This document shows positions 17,470 to 26,810 of a DNA stretch of 56,018 nt, one piece after another. Source of the stretch: Gammaproteobacteria bacterium. GTDB lineage: Bacteria; Pseudomonadota; Gammaproteobacteria; Steroidobacterales; Woeseiaceae. Each line of letters opens with the position of its first letter. Within the stretch, counting starts at the first letter, position 1. The stretch lies in the NCBI GenBank assembly GCA_024639825.1, contig JAHEGH010000005.1, positions 1 through 56,018 of the forward strand, written 5' to 3'. The translations under genes were made by a program, and so were the position numbers. A model generated the notes under the pieces. It searched no databases. It saw only the letters and a list, made by a program, of their open reading frames with translations, and had not been told where the DNA came from.

Positions 17470-18271
17470 GCAGGCCAAACGTCGGAAGCAGAAGAAGGCC
17501 AGGACCTTCAAGATGCCGAAGATTCACGTCGGCCGCATTGTGGCGCCATTCGTGGCAGCCGGCATCATCATGGCGACGTACCAGCTGACCATGGTAATGC
17601 TCGATAGCACAATCTCGTCGATCGAGATCAGCGGCCCTTTCCAGCGCGTGACCGCGCTGCAGATTGAAGAGGCGATCAGCGACGAGATCGATGCCGGCTT
17701 TGTCGGTGCCGATCTCGACTACATCCAGCAACGCATCGTTGCGCTGCAGTGGATCGACCAGGCGCGCGTCGCGCGCCGCTGGCCCAGCCGCATTTCAATT
17801 ACGGTGACCGAACAGGTGCCCGCGGCGATCTGGGGCGAGCGGGGCCTTTTGAATACGCGTGGTGAGCTGTTCGTCACCGAAGCTCACCATATCCCTGCGG
17901 AACTCCCGCGACTGAGTGGGCCGGATGACAGTTCGGCGGAGGTTGCGAAGCGCTACCTGGAAGTTCGCGAGCAGCTGATTCCGGTCGGCCTCGACGTGCG
18001 TCGTGTACATGTTGATGCGCGTGGCGCCTGGGAAATGACCCTGTCGAACGGTATCGAAATACGCCTGGGTCGCCGGGACGTACCCGCGCGCACCGAGCTG
18101 TTTCTCGATGTGGTCGCAAACATCATTACGGGCCGTGCAGCGGATATCGACTACGTCGACATGCGTTATGGCAACGGTTTCACGATTGGCTGGAACGGTG
18201 GTGAGAAGACACCGGTCGCTGATCCGAAGCAGGAAGGGCGCAAATTGCTCGCGTCCAGAGGAACGGAGTGA
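17459..18271 (+). CDS. ftsQ: Cell division protein FtsQ
   Basis: FtsQ is the bitopic scaffold of the FtsQLB complex. The 270-residue product has a basic cytoplasmic tail rich in lysine and arginine, one membrane segment (about residues 28-46), then a POTRA domain beginning with the ISGPFQRVTALQIEEAI segment, and a beta domain with QVPAAIWGERGLLNTRGELF. The ATG at 17459 is chosen because the basic tail follows directly; a longer frame would run inside ddl. It abuts ftsA without a gap. Confidence 0.95.
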   Translation: MARKQAKRRKQKKARTFKMPKIHVGRIVAPFVAAGIIMATYQLTMVMLDSTISSIEISGPFQRVTALQIEEAISDEIDAGFVGADLDYIQQRIVALQWIDQARVARRWPSRISITVTEQVPAAIWGERGLLNTRGELFVTEAHHIPAELPRLSGPDDSSAEVAKRYLEVREQLIPVGLDVRRVHVDARGAWEMTLSNGIEIRLGRRDVPARTELFLDVVANIITGRAADIDYVDMRYGNGFTIGWNGGEKTPVADPKQEGRKLLASRGTE

Positions 18272-19510
18272 ATGTCAAAACGGCCTGACAAAAACATGAT
18301 TGTCGGACTCGACATCGGCACGTCGAAAGTCGTGGCGATCGTCGGCGAGGTGAACGAGGAAGGCAACATCGAAGTTGTCGGTATCGGCTCGCACCCATCC
18401 CGCGGTCTAAAAAAAGGCGTCGTCGTCAACATCGAGTCGACAGTGCACTCAATACAACGTGCTGTGGAGGAGGCGGAGCTCATGGCAGGCTGCGATATTC
18501 ATTCGGTGTATACCGGTATCGCCGGCAGTCACGTGCGGAGCCTGAACTCACACGGCATCGTCGCGATTCGTGACACCGAAGTTAGCTCGTCCGACGTCGA
18601 TCGAGTTATCGATGCGGCACGCGCCGTTGCCATTCCCGCGGACCAGAAGATACTGCACATCCTGCCACAGGAATTTCTGATTGATAGCCAGGAGGGTATC
18701 CGCGAACCCATCGGCATGTCCGGCGTCCGGCTGGAAGCGAAAGTCCACATGGTGACCGGCGCCGAGAGCGCCGCGCAGAACATCGTCAAGTGCGTGCAGC
18801 GTTGTGGTCTTGAAGTCGACGACATCGTGCTCGAGCAACTGGCGTCGAGTTATGCCGTGCTAACCGACGACGAGAAGGAGCTCGGATCCTGCATCGTCGA
18901 TATCGGTGGCGGTACAACAGACATCGCCGTTTTCCTTGGCGGTGCGATTCAGCACACCGCAGTAATTCCGATCGCAGGCGACCAGGTCACGAACGACATC
19001 GCTGTATCCATGCGCACGCCGACCCAGTATGCGGAAGAGATCAAGATCAAATACGCCTGCGCGTTGTCGCAGCTTGCAAACCCCGACGAGACGATCGAAG
19101 TGCCAAGTGTCGGCGATCGTCCGCCGCGCCGACTTGCGCGCCAGACACTCGCGGAGATCGTCGAGCCGCGTTACGAAGAACTATTCGGCCTGGTACGCGA
19201 TGAATTGCGCCGCAGCGGGTTCGAGGAACTGATCGCGGCGGGCGTCGTAATCACAGGCGGCAGCGCAAAGATGGAAGGCGCTGTGGAGCTGGCCGAAGAA
19301 GTATTCCACATGCCGGTTCGGCTCGGGTCGCCGCAGTACGTCGACGGTCTTATGGATGTTATTCGCAACCCGATTCACGCCACGGGCGTCGGGCTGCTGT
19401 TGTACGGGTACGAAAACCTCTCCCGGCGAGACCGCCGGAGCACGCCTATCGGCGGCAACCTGGGAGATGTCTGGGATCGCATGAAGTCATGGTTCCAGGG
19501 CCATTTCTAG
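18272..19510 (+). CDS. ftsA: Cell division protein FtsA
   Basis: FtsA is the actin-like protein that tethers FtsZ to the membrane. The 412-residue protein has the phosphate-1 motif GLDIGTSKVVAIVGE (about residues 12-26), the 1C subdomain, DIGGGTTDIAVF (phosphate 2) in the middle, GVVITGGSAKMEG (adenosine motif), and a C-terminal amphipathic helix (WDRMKSWFQGHF) for membrane binding. Start ATG directly follows the ftsQ stop. Confidence 0.98.
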   Translation: MSKRPDKNMIVGLDIGTSKVVAIVGEVNEEGNIEVVGIGSHPSRGLKKGVVVNIESTVHSIQRAVEEAELMAGCDIHSVYTGIAGSHVRSLNSHGIVAIRDTEVSSSDVDRVIDAARAVAIPADQKILHILPQEFLIDSQEGIREPIGMSGVRLEAKVHMVTGAESAAQNIVKCVQRCGLEVDDIVLEQLASSYAVLTDDEKELGSCIVDIGGGTTDIAVFLGGAIQHTAVIPIAGDQVTNDIAVSMRTPTQYAEEIKIKYACALSQLANPDETIEVPSVGDRPPRRLARQTLAEIVEPRYEELFGLVRDELRRSGFEELIAAGVVITGGSAKMEGAVELAEEVFHMPVRLGSPQYVDGLMDVIRNPIHATGVGLLLYGYENLSRRDRRSTPIGGNLGDVWDRMKSWFQGHF

Positions 19511-19587
19511 GATTTGTTTTTTGTTGTTAAACGAGGGGCTATCAGTGAGTGCCCCACAGGGAAAGTTAAGAAGCGGAGGAAGACTCA

Positions 19588-20736
19588 ATGTTTGAATTAA
19601 TGGATACACACAGCCAGAGTGCTGTCATCAAGGTCATCGGGGTCGGTGGCGGCGGCGGTAATGCCGTCGGGCACATGGTCGACGCCGGGATCGAGGGCGT
19701 CGATTTCATCTGTGCCAACACGGATTCGCAGGCACTGAAGGGGTCGCGCGTGCGGACCTCGTTACAGATCGGCTGCAATATAACGAAGGGCCTCGGCGCT
19801 GGTGCCGATCCGGACATCGGTCGCCAGGCCGCAATGGAAGACCGCGATCGTATTGTCGAGGTCATCCAGGGTGCGGACATGCTGTTTATCACGGCGGGCA
19901 TGGGCGGTGGCACCGGAACAGGTGCCGCGCCAATCGTCGCACAGGTTGCGAAGGAGTTAGGCATCCTGACCGTCGCGGTTGTGACCAAGCCGTTCCAGAT
20001 GGAAGGTGGCAAGCGTATGCAGATTGCGGATCATGGTATTGGTGAGCTTGGCAAATACGTCGACTCCCTGATAACCATTCCGAACGAAAAACTGCTTACC
20101 GTTCTCGGTGGCGAAACAACACTGCTCGATGCGTTTCGGGCGGCCAACCAGGTACTGCAGGGTGCCGTTCAGGGTATCGCCGAACTCATCACACGCCCGG
20201 GTCTGATCAACGTCGACTTTGCCGATGTCCGGACCGTTATGTCGGAGATGGGCATGGCGATGATGGGTACCGGTGTATCGCAGGGTGAAGATCGCGCGCG
20301 CGAAGCCGCAGAAGCTGCGGTATCAAGCCCCTTGCTTGAGGACATCAACCTTGCCGGTGCCAACGGTATTTTGGTCAACGTTACAGCAGGCATGGATCTG
20401 TCGATCGGCGAATTCCAGGAAGTCGGCAATACCATTAAGGAATTTGCCTCGGATGACGCCACGGTTGTCGTCGGTACCGTTATCGATCCGGACATGACGG
20501 ATCGTATTCGGGTCACGGTCGTAGCCACGGGACTGGGCAAGCACGCCACGAATGCCGAATCGCCCATGCGCATCGTGCGCCGTACCCACGCCCAGGCCCA
20601 TGCCGAGCCGAACTACCACACCCTGGACAAGCCTACCGTACAGCGGAAGCGCGCTGTAGGTGATGGACTGGGAGACAGTGGTTTGCAGGAAGAGTTGCTG
20701 GACATCCCGGCATTCCTGCGACGCCAGGCTGACTGA
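19588..20736 (+). CDS. ftsZ: Cell division GTPase FtsZ
   Basis: FtsZ polymerises into the Z ring. The 382-residue tubulin homologue has GVGGGGGNAVGHM (about residues 15-27), the GGGTGTGAAP tubulin signature (about 107-116) and NVDFADV, and ends in the conserved peptide LLDIPAFLRRQAD that binds FtsA and ZipA. The ATG is preceded by GGAGGA seven bases upstream, the best ribosome binding site in the cluster, matching the high FtsZ requirement. A 77-base gap from ftsA holds a short GGGGC/GCCCC hairpin (19535-19555) of unknown role. Confidence 0.99.
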   Translation: MFELMDTHSQSAVIKVIGVGGGGGNAVGHMVDAGIEGVDFICANTDSQALKGSRVRTSLQIGCNITKGLGAGADPDIGRQAAMEDRDRIVEVIQGADMLFITAGMGGGTGTGAAPIVAQVAKELGILTVAVVTKPFQMEGGKRMQIADHGIGELGKYVDSLITIPNEKLLTVLGGETTLLDAFRAANQVLQGAVQGIAELITRPGLINVDFADVRTVMSEMGMAMMGTGVSQGEDRAREAAEAAVSSPLLEDINLAGANGILVNVTAGMDLSIGEFQEVGNTIKEFASDDATVVVGTVIDPDMTDRIRVTVVATGLGKHATNAESPMRIVRRTHAQAHAEPNYHTLDKPTVQRKRAVGDGLGDSGLQEELLDIPAFLRRQAD

Positions 20737-20797
20737 TCCGCAAGAGGGCTATGACCCGCGGTGCTACTCACTCACCGGCGGGCACCTCCTCCGCTTT

Positions 20798-20823
20798 ACC
20801 GGCCCGGGAATTCCCGGGCCGGT
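20798..20823. terminator. Perfect palindrome between ftsZ and lpxC
   Basis: Twenty-six bases form a perfect, very GC-rich palindrome centred on GGGAATTCCC, about 60 bases after the ftsZ stop. It is followed by a pyrimidine-rich stretch (CCCTTCCTTCCTCC) rather than a true T run, so it may stop, slow or stabilise the dcw transcript. The role is inferred. Confidence 0.5.
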
Positions 20824-20889
20824 CCCTTCCTTCCTCCAGACACTGACACCTAAGAAGCTCCTGATGGCTATGTGCTAAGAGTCTAATTC

Positions 20890-20919
20890 TTGTAGAGTTT
20901 TTACCCATTATGGTAATCT
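20890..20919 (+). promoter_or_regulatory. Candidate lpxC promoter
   Basis: TTGTAG (20890-20895) and TAATCT (20914-20919) are 18 bases apart, and TG one base before the -10 adds an extended -10. The predicted start of transcription lies only a few bases before the lpxC ATG at 20930, and no Shine-Dalgarno sequence is visible. Confidence 0.5.
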
Positions 20920-20929
20920 TGCGCGCGAC

Positions 20930-21838
20930 ATGCTGAGACAACGCACTCTGAAAACCACGATTCGGGCAACCGGCGTCGGCCTGCATTCGGGAGAGAAGGT
21001 CTATATGACCTTGCGACCGGCTGCCGAAAACGCCGGCATTACGTTCCGGCGAGTGGATCTCGATCATCCGGTCGATGTGCCCGCAGACCCGATGCTGGTC
21101 GGTGAAACAATGCTGGGCACCACGCTCGTCAAGGATGGCGTCAAGGTGGCGACGGTCGAACATCTGATGTCGGCGCTCGCCGGTCTGGGTATCGACAACC
21201 TGTATGTCGATCTTTCCGCATCCGAAGTGCCGATCATGGATGGCAGTGCAGGACCGTTCGTATTCCTGCTGCAATCGGCTGGTATTGAGGAACAAAATGC
21301 GGCGAAGAAATTTGTTCGCATCAAGAAAAAGATACGTGTTGAAGAGGGCGACAAGTGGGCAGAACTTCTTCCCTTCAATGGCTTCAAGGTGAATTTCGAG
21401 GTGTACTTCAATCACCCGGTGTTCAACAAACTGAGCCAGCGCGCGATTATCGACTTCTCGTCAACGTCATTCCTCAAAGAAGTCAGCCGCGCCCGCACAT
21501 TCTGTTTCCTGCGTGATGTCGAGGCGCTGCGCGAAAGAAATCTTACGCTTGGCGGCAGCATGGATAATGCCATCGTGCTGGATGACTACCGAATCCTCAA
21601 TGAGGATGGGTTGCGTTATTCGAATGAGTTTGTCATTCACAAGATTCTTGATGCCATCGGCGACGCCTATCTGCTTGGGCACAGTCTGATCGGTGAGCTC
21701 AGGGCCTACAAGTCAGGTCATGACCTCAATAACAAACTGCTGCGCGCCATGCTCGAAGACAAGTCGAGCTACGAAATGGTGACCTTCAACGACCCGAAAA
21801 AAGCGCCAATCTCTTACGCTACGCCGGCTTACGCATAG
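20930..21838 (+). CDS. lpxC: UDP-3-O-acyl-N-acetylglucosamine deacetylase LpxC
   Basis: LpxC is the zinc enzyme that catalyses the committed step of lipid A synthesis. The 302-residue protein starts with the family pattern RQRTLK, has the zinc ligand in [10 protein letters not shown] (about residue 64-73), and the second metal and catalytic site in the C-terminal half (HKILDAIGD and [11 protein letters not shown]). The C-terminus is a few residues from the usual length. It is the last gene of the dcw region, as in many Gram-negatives. The ATG is fixed by the conserved N-terminus although no ribosome binding site precedes it. Confidence 0.98.
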   Translation: MLRQRTLKTTIRATGVGLHSGEKVYMTLRPAAENAGITFRRVDLDHPVDVPADPMLVGETMLGTTLVKDGVKVATVEHLMSALAGLGIDNLYVDLSASEVPIMDGSAGPFVFLLQSAGIEEQNAAKKFVRIKKKIRVEEGDKWAELLPFNGFKVNFEVYFNHPVFNKLSQRAIIDFSSTSFLKEVSRARTFCFLRDVEALRERNLTLGGSMDNAIVLDDYRILNEDGLRYSNEFVIHKILDAIGDAYLLGHSLIGELRAYKSGHDLNNKLLRAMLEDKSSYEMVTFNDPKKAPISYATPAYA

Positions 21839-21887
21839 CCTGCAGCATCAGCATGCATGACCATCTATCGGTGGCTTCGAAAAGCTG

Positions 21888-24083
21888 ATGTCGACAGACG
21901 GGAAGAATATGGCAGGCACCGAGCGCAATTTGCTCTGGAAAAAACACGGTTTTTCAGTGGGTGATTTGCTGGGCGGTATCGCGGGCGGCGCAGCGGCACT
22001 GCCACAATCCATGGGCCTTGGTGTGGTGCTATTCACGGCTATCGGATTGGATGCGGCCGCCGGAGCAAGCGCCGGCTTGCTGGGCGCAGCGGTCTTATCC
22101 CTGGGTTCCGGAATGGTCGGGGCAACGCGCGGAATGATCAGTGCCCCAAATGGCCCGGTCACGATGCTTCTGGTCGCATCTCTGGCGACGCTGGTTGCTG
22201 GTGGGGTGGAGGTATCCGATCTGCCGCTTGCCCTGAGCATCATCCTGCTTCTCGCGGGCATCGTTCAGTTCCTTATTGGCATCGCCGGCGGCGGGCAACT
22301 CGTCAAATACATTCCGTTTCCCGTGGTAGCTGGTTTGGTGACCGGTATCGGCATTCTCATGATCTTGTCGCAAGCGAGATCATTGACGGGTAGCTTGTCG
22401 CAGATGCTGGACGATATCTGGATGGGAATTCCGGTCGTAACTGCAGTGATTACTTTGGCGGGCATCGTGGTCACGCGAAGGTACATCCCGAAATTACCGA
22501 GTGTCATTAGCGGTTCTCTTGTGGGAATTGCGGGTTTTCATTTGCTAACACAATTTACGCCGGGTGCCTTTCCCGCCGCATGGGTGGTGGGGGATATCCC
22601 GTCACTGCACGGTATTGCGGGTGTCCCGGAACTCTCCGCGGTTCGACAGCTGCCCTTCCCGGACATCCTGGCAGCCGCCCTTGCTGTGGCGCTTCTCGCA
22701 TCCATCGATAGCCTTTTGACCGCCGTCATCGCCGATGGTCGAACAGGCTTGCGCCACGACGCCCGGCACGAACTGGCCGTGCAGGGAATGTCCCAGATCA
22801 TGATTGGTCTGCTCGGTGGCTTGGGGGGTGGAGGCACCAAGGGCTCCACCCTGGTGGCTATTGAAGGCGGTGGCCGTCGTTGGTCCGCTGTCGTCGCCGG
22901 TCTCGTTTTTTTGTCTCTCCTGCTGTTCATAGGTCCCGTGGGGCGGCTACTTCCGGTGAGCGTATTAGCGGGTGTGATCATTTACGTCGGCGCCAGCATG
23001 TTAGACGTGAACATCTTTGGCTGGATGTCGACCCGCCGACTGCGAATGGATGCAATAGTAGCCATTACGGTGGTCGTAACCACCCTGGTCTATGACTTGC
23101 TGGTGGGGTTGGTCGTGGGCGTGGTGGGTTCGGTATTGCTCTTCATCCGTGGTCTGTTATTGCAGCCGGTGCTCCACGATCGTGCCAGCGGTAAAGAGCG
23201 GCGCTCGCTGAAGGAGCGCGGTGGAGAAGAACGTCATCTGCTCGACGAATACGGAGATCGAATCGTGTACGCGGAGCTCCGCGGCAACCTGTTTTTTGGC
23301 ACAGCGGACCGGCTGTTTACCGAACTGATGTCTGATCTCGACAGACCGGTTTGGATGGTGATTAACATGCGGCGTGTGCAACATATCGACACGTCGGCTC
23401 TGCATATCCTGCGCCAAATGGCAGCCAGGTTGCAGCACAACGGCGGGACCATGGTTTATGCCAATGTGTACAAGCACACCAGTGGTACGCGCAAGATACA
23501 CAAGGCGTTTACCCAACTCGGTGGAACACTGGGTTTGCCTATGGTGAAGACCTTCAAGAGTACTGATGCCGCACTGGAATATGCAGAAGACAGCTTATTG
23601 CATTCACTCAATTGGCAACCGCCGGCAGCCGGAAAACGGGTTGCACTGATAGCGAACAATCTGTGTGCTGACCTGAACTCCACGACGATCGAGGCTTTGT
23701 CCGGGGTATTGCGGCCCCTGAGCCTGGACCGGAAGGCGCGGGTGTATACACAGGGTGACCATGGTGACGCGGTCTATCTGGTGCTCGAGGGCGAGATCGA
23801 GACGCGGTTGCCAACCGGGCTCTACCACTACAAACGAATCGCAAAGATCGGTCCCGGAGGATATTTTGGCAGTGTGGCCTTTCTGCAGCCTGGCCCTCGC
23901 TCGACGACAGCGGTGGTCACGGCTAAGGCCGAGCTCCTGATGCTGAGCCGCACAGCACTTGGATCGCTAGAGCAGAGCGGGAATCGCAAAGCCGCGCACC
24001 TGATCCTGCAGTCAATCGTCAAAACCGTGACCGGTCAGTTGCGTTGGGCCCGCGAAGAGCTGGCGCGCATCGAATCCAATTAA
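21888..24083 (+). CDS. SulP-family anion transporter with STAS and cyclic-nucleotide-binding-like domains
   Basis: The 731-residue protein begins with a SulP permease domain of 10-14 hydrophobic segments (about residues 20-425), with the family features ALPQSMGLG near the start and ASIDSLLTAVIAD in the middle. A STAS domain follows (about 450-560, with VQHIDTSALHILRQMA). The C-terminal 130 residues form a CRP-type cyclic-nucleotide-binding fold (GDHGDAVYLVLEGEIE, then FGSVAFLQPGPRSTTAVV). In that cassette the usual FGE glutamate that contacts the ribose is a serine, so cAMP binding is doubtful. Substrate (sulfate, bicarbonate or another anion) cannot be told. It starts 49 bases after lpxC and may be co-transcribed, but is functionally unrelated. 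Confidence 0.88.
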   Translation: MSTDGKNMAGTERNLLWKKHGFSVGDLLGGIAGGAAALPQSMGLGVVLFTAIGLDAAAGASAGLLGAAVLSLGSGMVGATRGMISAPNGPVTMLLVASLATLVAGGVEVSDLPLALSIILLLAGIVQFLIGIAGGGQLVKYIPFPVVAGLVTGIGILMILSQARSLTGSLSQMLDDIWMGIPVVTAVITLAGIVVTRRYIPKLPSVISGSLVGIAGFHLLTQFTPGAFPAAWVVGDIPSLHGIAGVPELSAVRQLPFPDILAAALAVALLASIDSLLTAVIADGRTGLRHDARHELAVQGMSQIMIGLLGGLGGGGTKGSTLVAIEGGGRRWSAVVAGLVFLSLLLFIGPVGRLLPVSVLAGVIIYVGASMLDVNIFGWMSTRRLRMDAIVAITVVVTTLVYDLLVGLVVGVVGSVLLFIRGLLLQPVLHDRASGKERRSLKERGGEERHLLDEYGDRIVYAELRGNLFFGTADRLFTELMSDLDRPVWMVINMRRVQHIDTSALHILRQMAARLQHNGGTMVYANVYKHTSGTRKIHKAFTQLGGTLGLPMVKTFKSTDAALEYAEDSLLHSLNWQPPAAGKRVALIANNLCADLNSTTIEALSGVLRPLSLDRKARVYTQGDHGDAVYLVLEGEIETRLPTGLYHYKRIAKIGPGGYFGSVAFLQPGPRSTTAVVTAKAELLMLSRTALGSLEQSGNRKAAHLILQSIVKTVTGQLRWAREELARIESN

Positions 24084-24142
24084 TCGTGAATTACCAACCC
24101 GCGACGGCGAGTTACCGGGGTTCGGCTAACCCAGCAAACGCG

Positions 24143-24640
24143 TCATAGAATTGTTGGGTTCGGCGCGTCGCCGTAAACCTCTTCAGGGTCGAAGACCTTC
24201 TCGGTTTCCGTCCACTCAAGTTCGACCAGACCCTTCGACTGCTTCGCCTCGAAGTCGTTGCCGACCGGCACCTTGCGGTAGAAACAGCTGCGATAGCCAA
24301 CATGGCAGCTCGCGCCACCGGCGACATCAACACGCAGCCAGATGCAGTCCTGGTCGTCGTCGATCAGCAGTTCACGCACCGTCTGTACCAGGCCGCTCGT
24401 GGCGCCCTTATGCCACAGTACCTGGCGGCTACGGCTGTAGTAGTGAGCCTCGCCAGTCGTAATGGTCAGGCGCAGCGCCTCGCTGTTCATGTAACCCTGC
24501 ATCAGCAGTTCGCCACTGTCGGCATCTGTGGTTACGACGGTGATCAGACCGCGATCATCGAACTTCGGTGCGAGGTCGTTGCCTTCCTCAACCTGTTCGA
24601 TAGAAGTGCGGGCTTGAAATCGGACGGGGGCGCCTGACAT
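24143..24640 (-). CDS. hisI: Phosphoribosyl-AMP cyclohydrolase
   Basis: HisI opens the purine ring of phosphoribosyl-AMP in the third step of histidine synthesis. The 165-residue stand-alone enzyme (not fused to HisE) has [27 protein letters not shown] (split here: GYMNSEAL at about 49-56, HYYSRSR at about 66-72), LWHKGATSG, the metal-binding DDDQD segment and the zinc cysteines of DCIW and [11 protein letters not shown]-terminal acidic tail of about 25 residues extends beyond the core. It stands alone here, away from other his genes, convergent with the SulP gene and divergent from cysS. Confidence 0.95.
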   Translation of the reverse strand: MSGAPVRFQARTSIEQVEEGNDLAPKFDDRGLITVVTTDADSGELLMQGYMNSEALRLTITTGEAHYYSRSRQVLWHKGATSGLVQTVRELLIDDDQDCIWLRVDVAGGASCHVGYRSCFYRKVPVGNDFEAKQSKGLVELEWTETEKVFDPEEVYGDAPNPTIL

Positions 24641-24742
24641 TGTAAAATCTCAAAAGAAATGCGGGCCGGAAGAATACCTAGCCAAACGACGCTCAGCAAT
24701 GTTGTTATGATTGCGTTTTTTGACCGGCCGGACACCAGATTA

Positions 24743-26119
24743 ATGACGATACAGTTGCATGACACGCTCCAGGGCAGGAAAGTCCCGTTCGAGCCCCTCG
24801 AGGAGGGCAAGGTGACGATGTACCTGTGTGGGCCGACAGTCTATAACTTCGCGCACATCGGCAATGCCCGGCCCGCGGTCGTTTTCGATCTGCTGGCGCG
24901 TATCCTGCGCCGCCGCTACCAGCTGACGTTTGCGCGCAATATTACCGACGTGGATGACAAGATCATTGCGGCCTCGAGCGAGACTGGCAAGCCGATAGGT
25001 GAAATTACAGCGAAATTTACCAAGGCCTATAACGACGACATGGGTGCGCTGGGTGTCCGGCGACCGGACATCGAACCGCACGCTACGCAGCACATCGACG
25101 TGATGATCGCGATGATCCAGACGCTTATCGACGAAGGCCACGCGTATGAGGCCGAAGGTCACGTGCTGTTCGATGTCGCTTCGCATGAGAAATACGGCGA
25201 GCTCTCCAAACGCGACTTGCGCGAGATGATCGCGGGCTCTCGTGTCGAGGTTGCGCCCTACAAAAAGGCAGCCCAGGACTTTGTCTTGTGGAAACCGTCG
25301 ATGCCCGAAATGCCGGGCTGGGATTCGCCATGGGGCCGCGGCCGACCGGGTTGGCACATCGAGTGCTCGGCGATGGCGGAGAAGCACCTGGGCGAAACCA
25401 TCGATATTCATGCCGGCGGCCAGGACCTGGTTTTCCCGCACCATGAAAATGAGTGCGCACAGTCGAGTTGCGCCCATGGCGGTGCTCCGTTCGCGCGGTA
25501 CTGGCTGCACAACGGGTTCCTCAGTATCGATGAGACCAAGATGTCGAAGTCGCTGGGTAACGTCCTGCTTGTGCATGACCTTATTAAAACGATTCCGGGT
25601 GAGGTTATTCGGCTGGCGCTGCTGAGCGCACATTACCGGCAGCCGCTCGACTGGTCTGCCGAGACGCTGGCTTCAGCTCGACGCATGCTGGATCGTCTCT
25701 ACGGCGCCGTCCGCGGAATCAAAGTGTCCGACGAGGCGCGAGCGGCTGCCGAGGTGCCGGAGGCGCTCGTGGCGGCTCTCGAGGACGACATCAACACCCC
25801 CAAGGCAATGGCCGAGTTCTTCGCGCTTGCCCGCGCGCTGAACAAGACCAATGATCCGGCGGAGATGGAAACGCTGGCTGCACAGATGTACGCAGCAGGT
25901 GAGCTCATGGGTCTGCTGAACAACGATCCCGAGGCCTGGTTTGCCGGCAATGTGGGGGGGGATGTGGCCTCAGACAAGATTGAAGCGCTCATCGCAAAGC
26001 GCAATGAAGCCCGCGCCAACAAGGACTGGGGTGCCGCCGACGGCTTCCGCGACCAGCTCACCGAGATGGGTATTACGATCGAGGACGGGCCGGCCGGTAC
26101 GACCTGGCGCCGGAGCTGA
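24743..26119 (+). CDS. cysS: Cysteinyl-tRNA synthetase
   Basis: CysS charges tRNA-Cys. The 458-residue class I synthetase has the N-terminal [16 protein letters not shown] region with the first zinc cysteine at 29 and the HIGH-type motif HIGN at 38-41, the WHIECSAM and FPHHENE segments that give the other zinc ligands, and KMSKS (in TKMSKSLGN). The ATG at 24743 is chosen because the homologous N-terminus (MTIQLHDTL) begins there; longer in-frame starts add unrelated residues. sufE follows after two bases. Confidence 0.97.
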   Translation: MTIQLHDTLQGRKVPFEPLEEGKVTMYLCGPTVYNFAHIGNARPAVVFDLLARILRRRYQLTFARNITDVDDKIIAASSETGKPIGEITAKFTKAYNDDMGALGVRRPDIEPHATQHIDVMIAMIQTLIDEGHAYEAEGHVLFDVASHEKYGELSKRDLREMIAGSRVEVAPYKKAAQDFVLWKPSMPEMPGWDSPWGRGRPGWHIECSAMAEKHLGETIDIHAGGQDLVFPHHENECAQSSCAHGGAPFARYWLHNGFLSIDETKMSKSLGNVLLVHDLIKTIPGEVIRLALLSAHYRQPLDWSAETLASARRMLDRLYGAVRGIKVSDEARAAAEVPEALVAALEDDINTPKAMAEFFALARALNKTNDPAEMETLAAQMYAAGELMGLLNNDPEAWFAGNVGGDVASDKIEALIAKRNEARANKDWGAADGFRDQLTEMGITIEDGPAGTTWRRS

Positions 26120-26121
26120 TC

Positions 26122-26547
26122 GTGAGCAACGAAATCGCAGTCGCACAGGACGAACTCATCGCGGACTTCGAGTTGTTTGAGGACTGGATGGATCGCTACC
26201 AGTACCTGATCGATCTCGGGCGTCGTCTCCCCGAATTTCCGGAGGAACTGCGCACTGAGGAAAATCGTATACGCGGCTGCCAGTCGCAGGTGTGGTTTGT
26301 CGCCGATAAGAAAGACGGTCGTCTTGAGTTTCGCGCCATCAGCGATGCGGCCATCGTCTCGGGCCTGATCGCCTTGCTGCTGCGGCTCTACAGTGGACGT
26401 TATCCGCAGGATATTCTCGACACGCCACCGGATTTCGTTAAGGCGCTGCAGCTCGAGAGTCACCTGAGCCCGACGCGCAGCAACGGCCTGAGCTCAATGC
26501 TCCAGGCCATACGCCGGTTCGCGACCGAGGCGCTCGAGGCCGCCTGA
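26122..26547 (+). CDS. sufE: SufE-family sulfur acceptor
   Basis: SufE accepts persulfide sulfur from a cysteine desulfurase for Fe-S cluster building. The 141-residue protein has the usual length, the [15 protein letters not shown] segment near residues 28-42 and the active-site loop RGCQSQVW with the acceptor cysteine at about 53. The start is GTG at 26122 with GGAG seven bases upstream. No sufS or csd gene is beside it, so its desulfurase partner is elsewhere. It shares one base with yidD. Confidence 0.93.
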   Translation: MSNEIAVAQDELIADFELFEDWMDRYQYLIDLGRRLPEFPEELRTEENRIRGCQSQVWFVADKKDGRLEFRAISDAAIVSGLIALLLRLYSGRYPQDILDTPPDFVKALQLESHLSPTRSNGLSSMLQAIRRFATEALEAA

Positions 26548-26810
26548 TGCCAAATGCGGTTAGCCGGGTACTCGCCAAGCCGCTAATAGGACTCGTGCGT
26601 TTCTATCGCCTGGCGCTTTCTCCCTGGCTGGGTTCGAACTGCCGCTTTCAGCCGACCTGCTCAAGCTATGCCATCGAGGCGCTGCAGGTTCATGGCGTGT
26701 TCCGTGGTAGCTGGCTGGCAATAAAACGTATTGGTCGATGCCACCCCTGGGGCGGGTCAGGCTACGATCCGGTACCCGGTATACATGAGCACCTGCATGA
26801 AGGCGACTGA
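26547..26810 (+). CDS. yidD: Membrane protein insertion efficiency factor YidD
   Basis: YidD is a small membrane-associated protein that aids YidC-dependent insertion. The 87-residue product carries the family signature in order: [21 protein letters not shown] (here read as [12 protein letters not shown] at about 18-29 and [11 protein letters not shown] at about 32-42), [17 protein letters not shown] (about 64-80). In most bacteria it sits between rnpA and yidC; here it lies after cysS-sufE. Confidence 0.95.
   Translation: MPNAVSRVLAKPLIGLVRFYRLALSPWLGSNCRFQPTCSSYAIEALQVHGVFRGSWLAIKRIGRCHPWGGSGYDPVPGIHEHLHEGD

Noticed and set aside
19511-19587. Attenuator or promoter in the ftsA-ftsZ gap
   Set aside because: Only a five-base GC hairpin without T run and no promoter pair could be read; not listed as a regulatory feature.
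24084-24142. Terminator between the SulP gene and hisI
   Set aside because: The GTTA/TAAC repeat near 24111-24130 is short and imperfect and has no T run.
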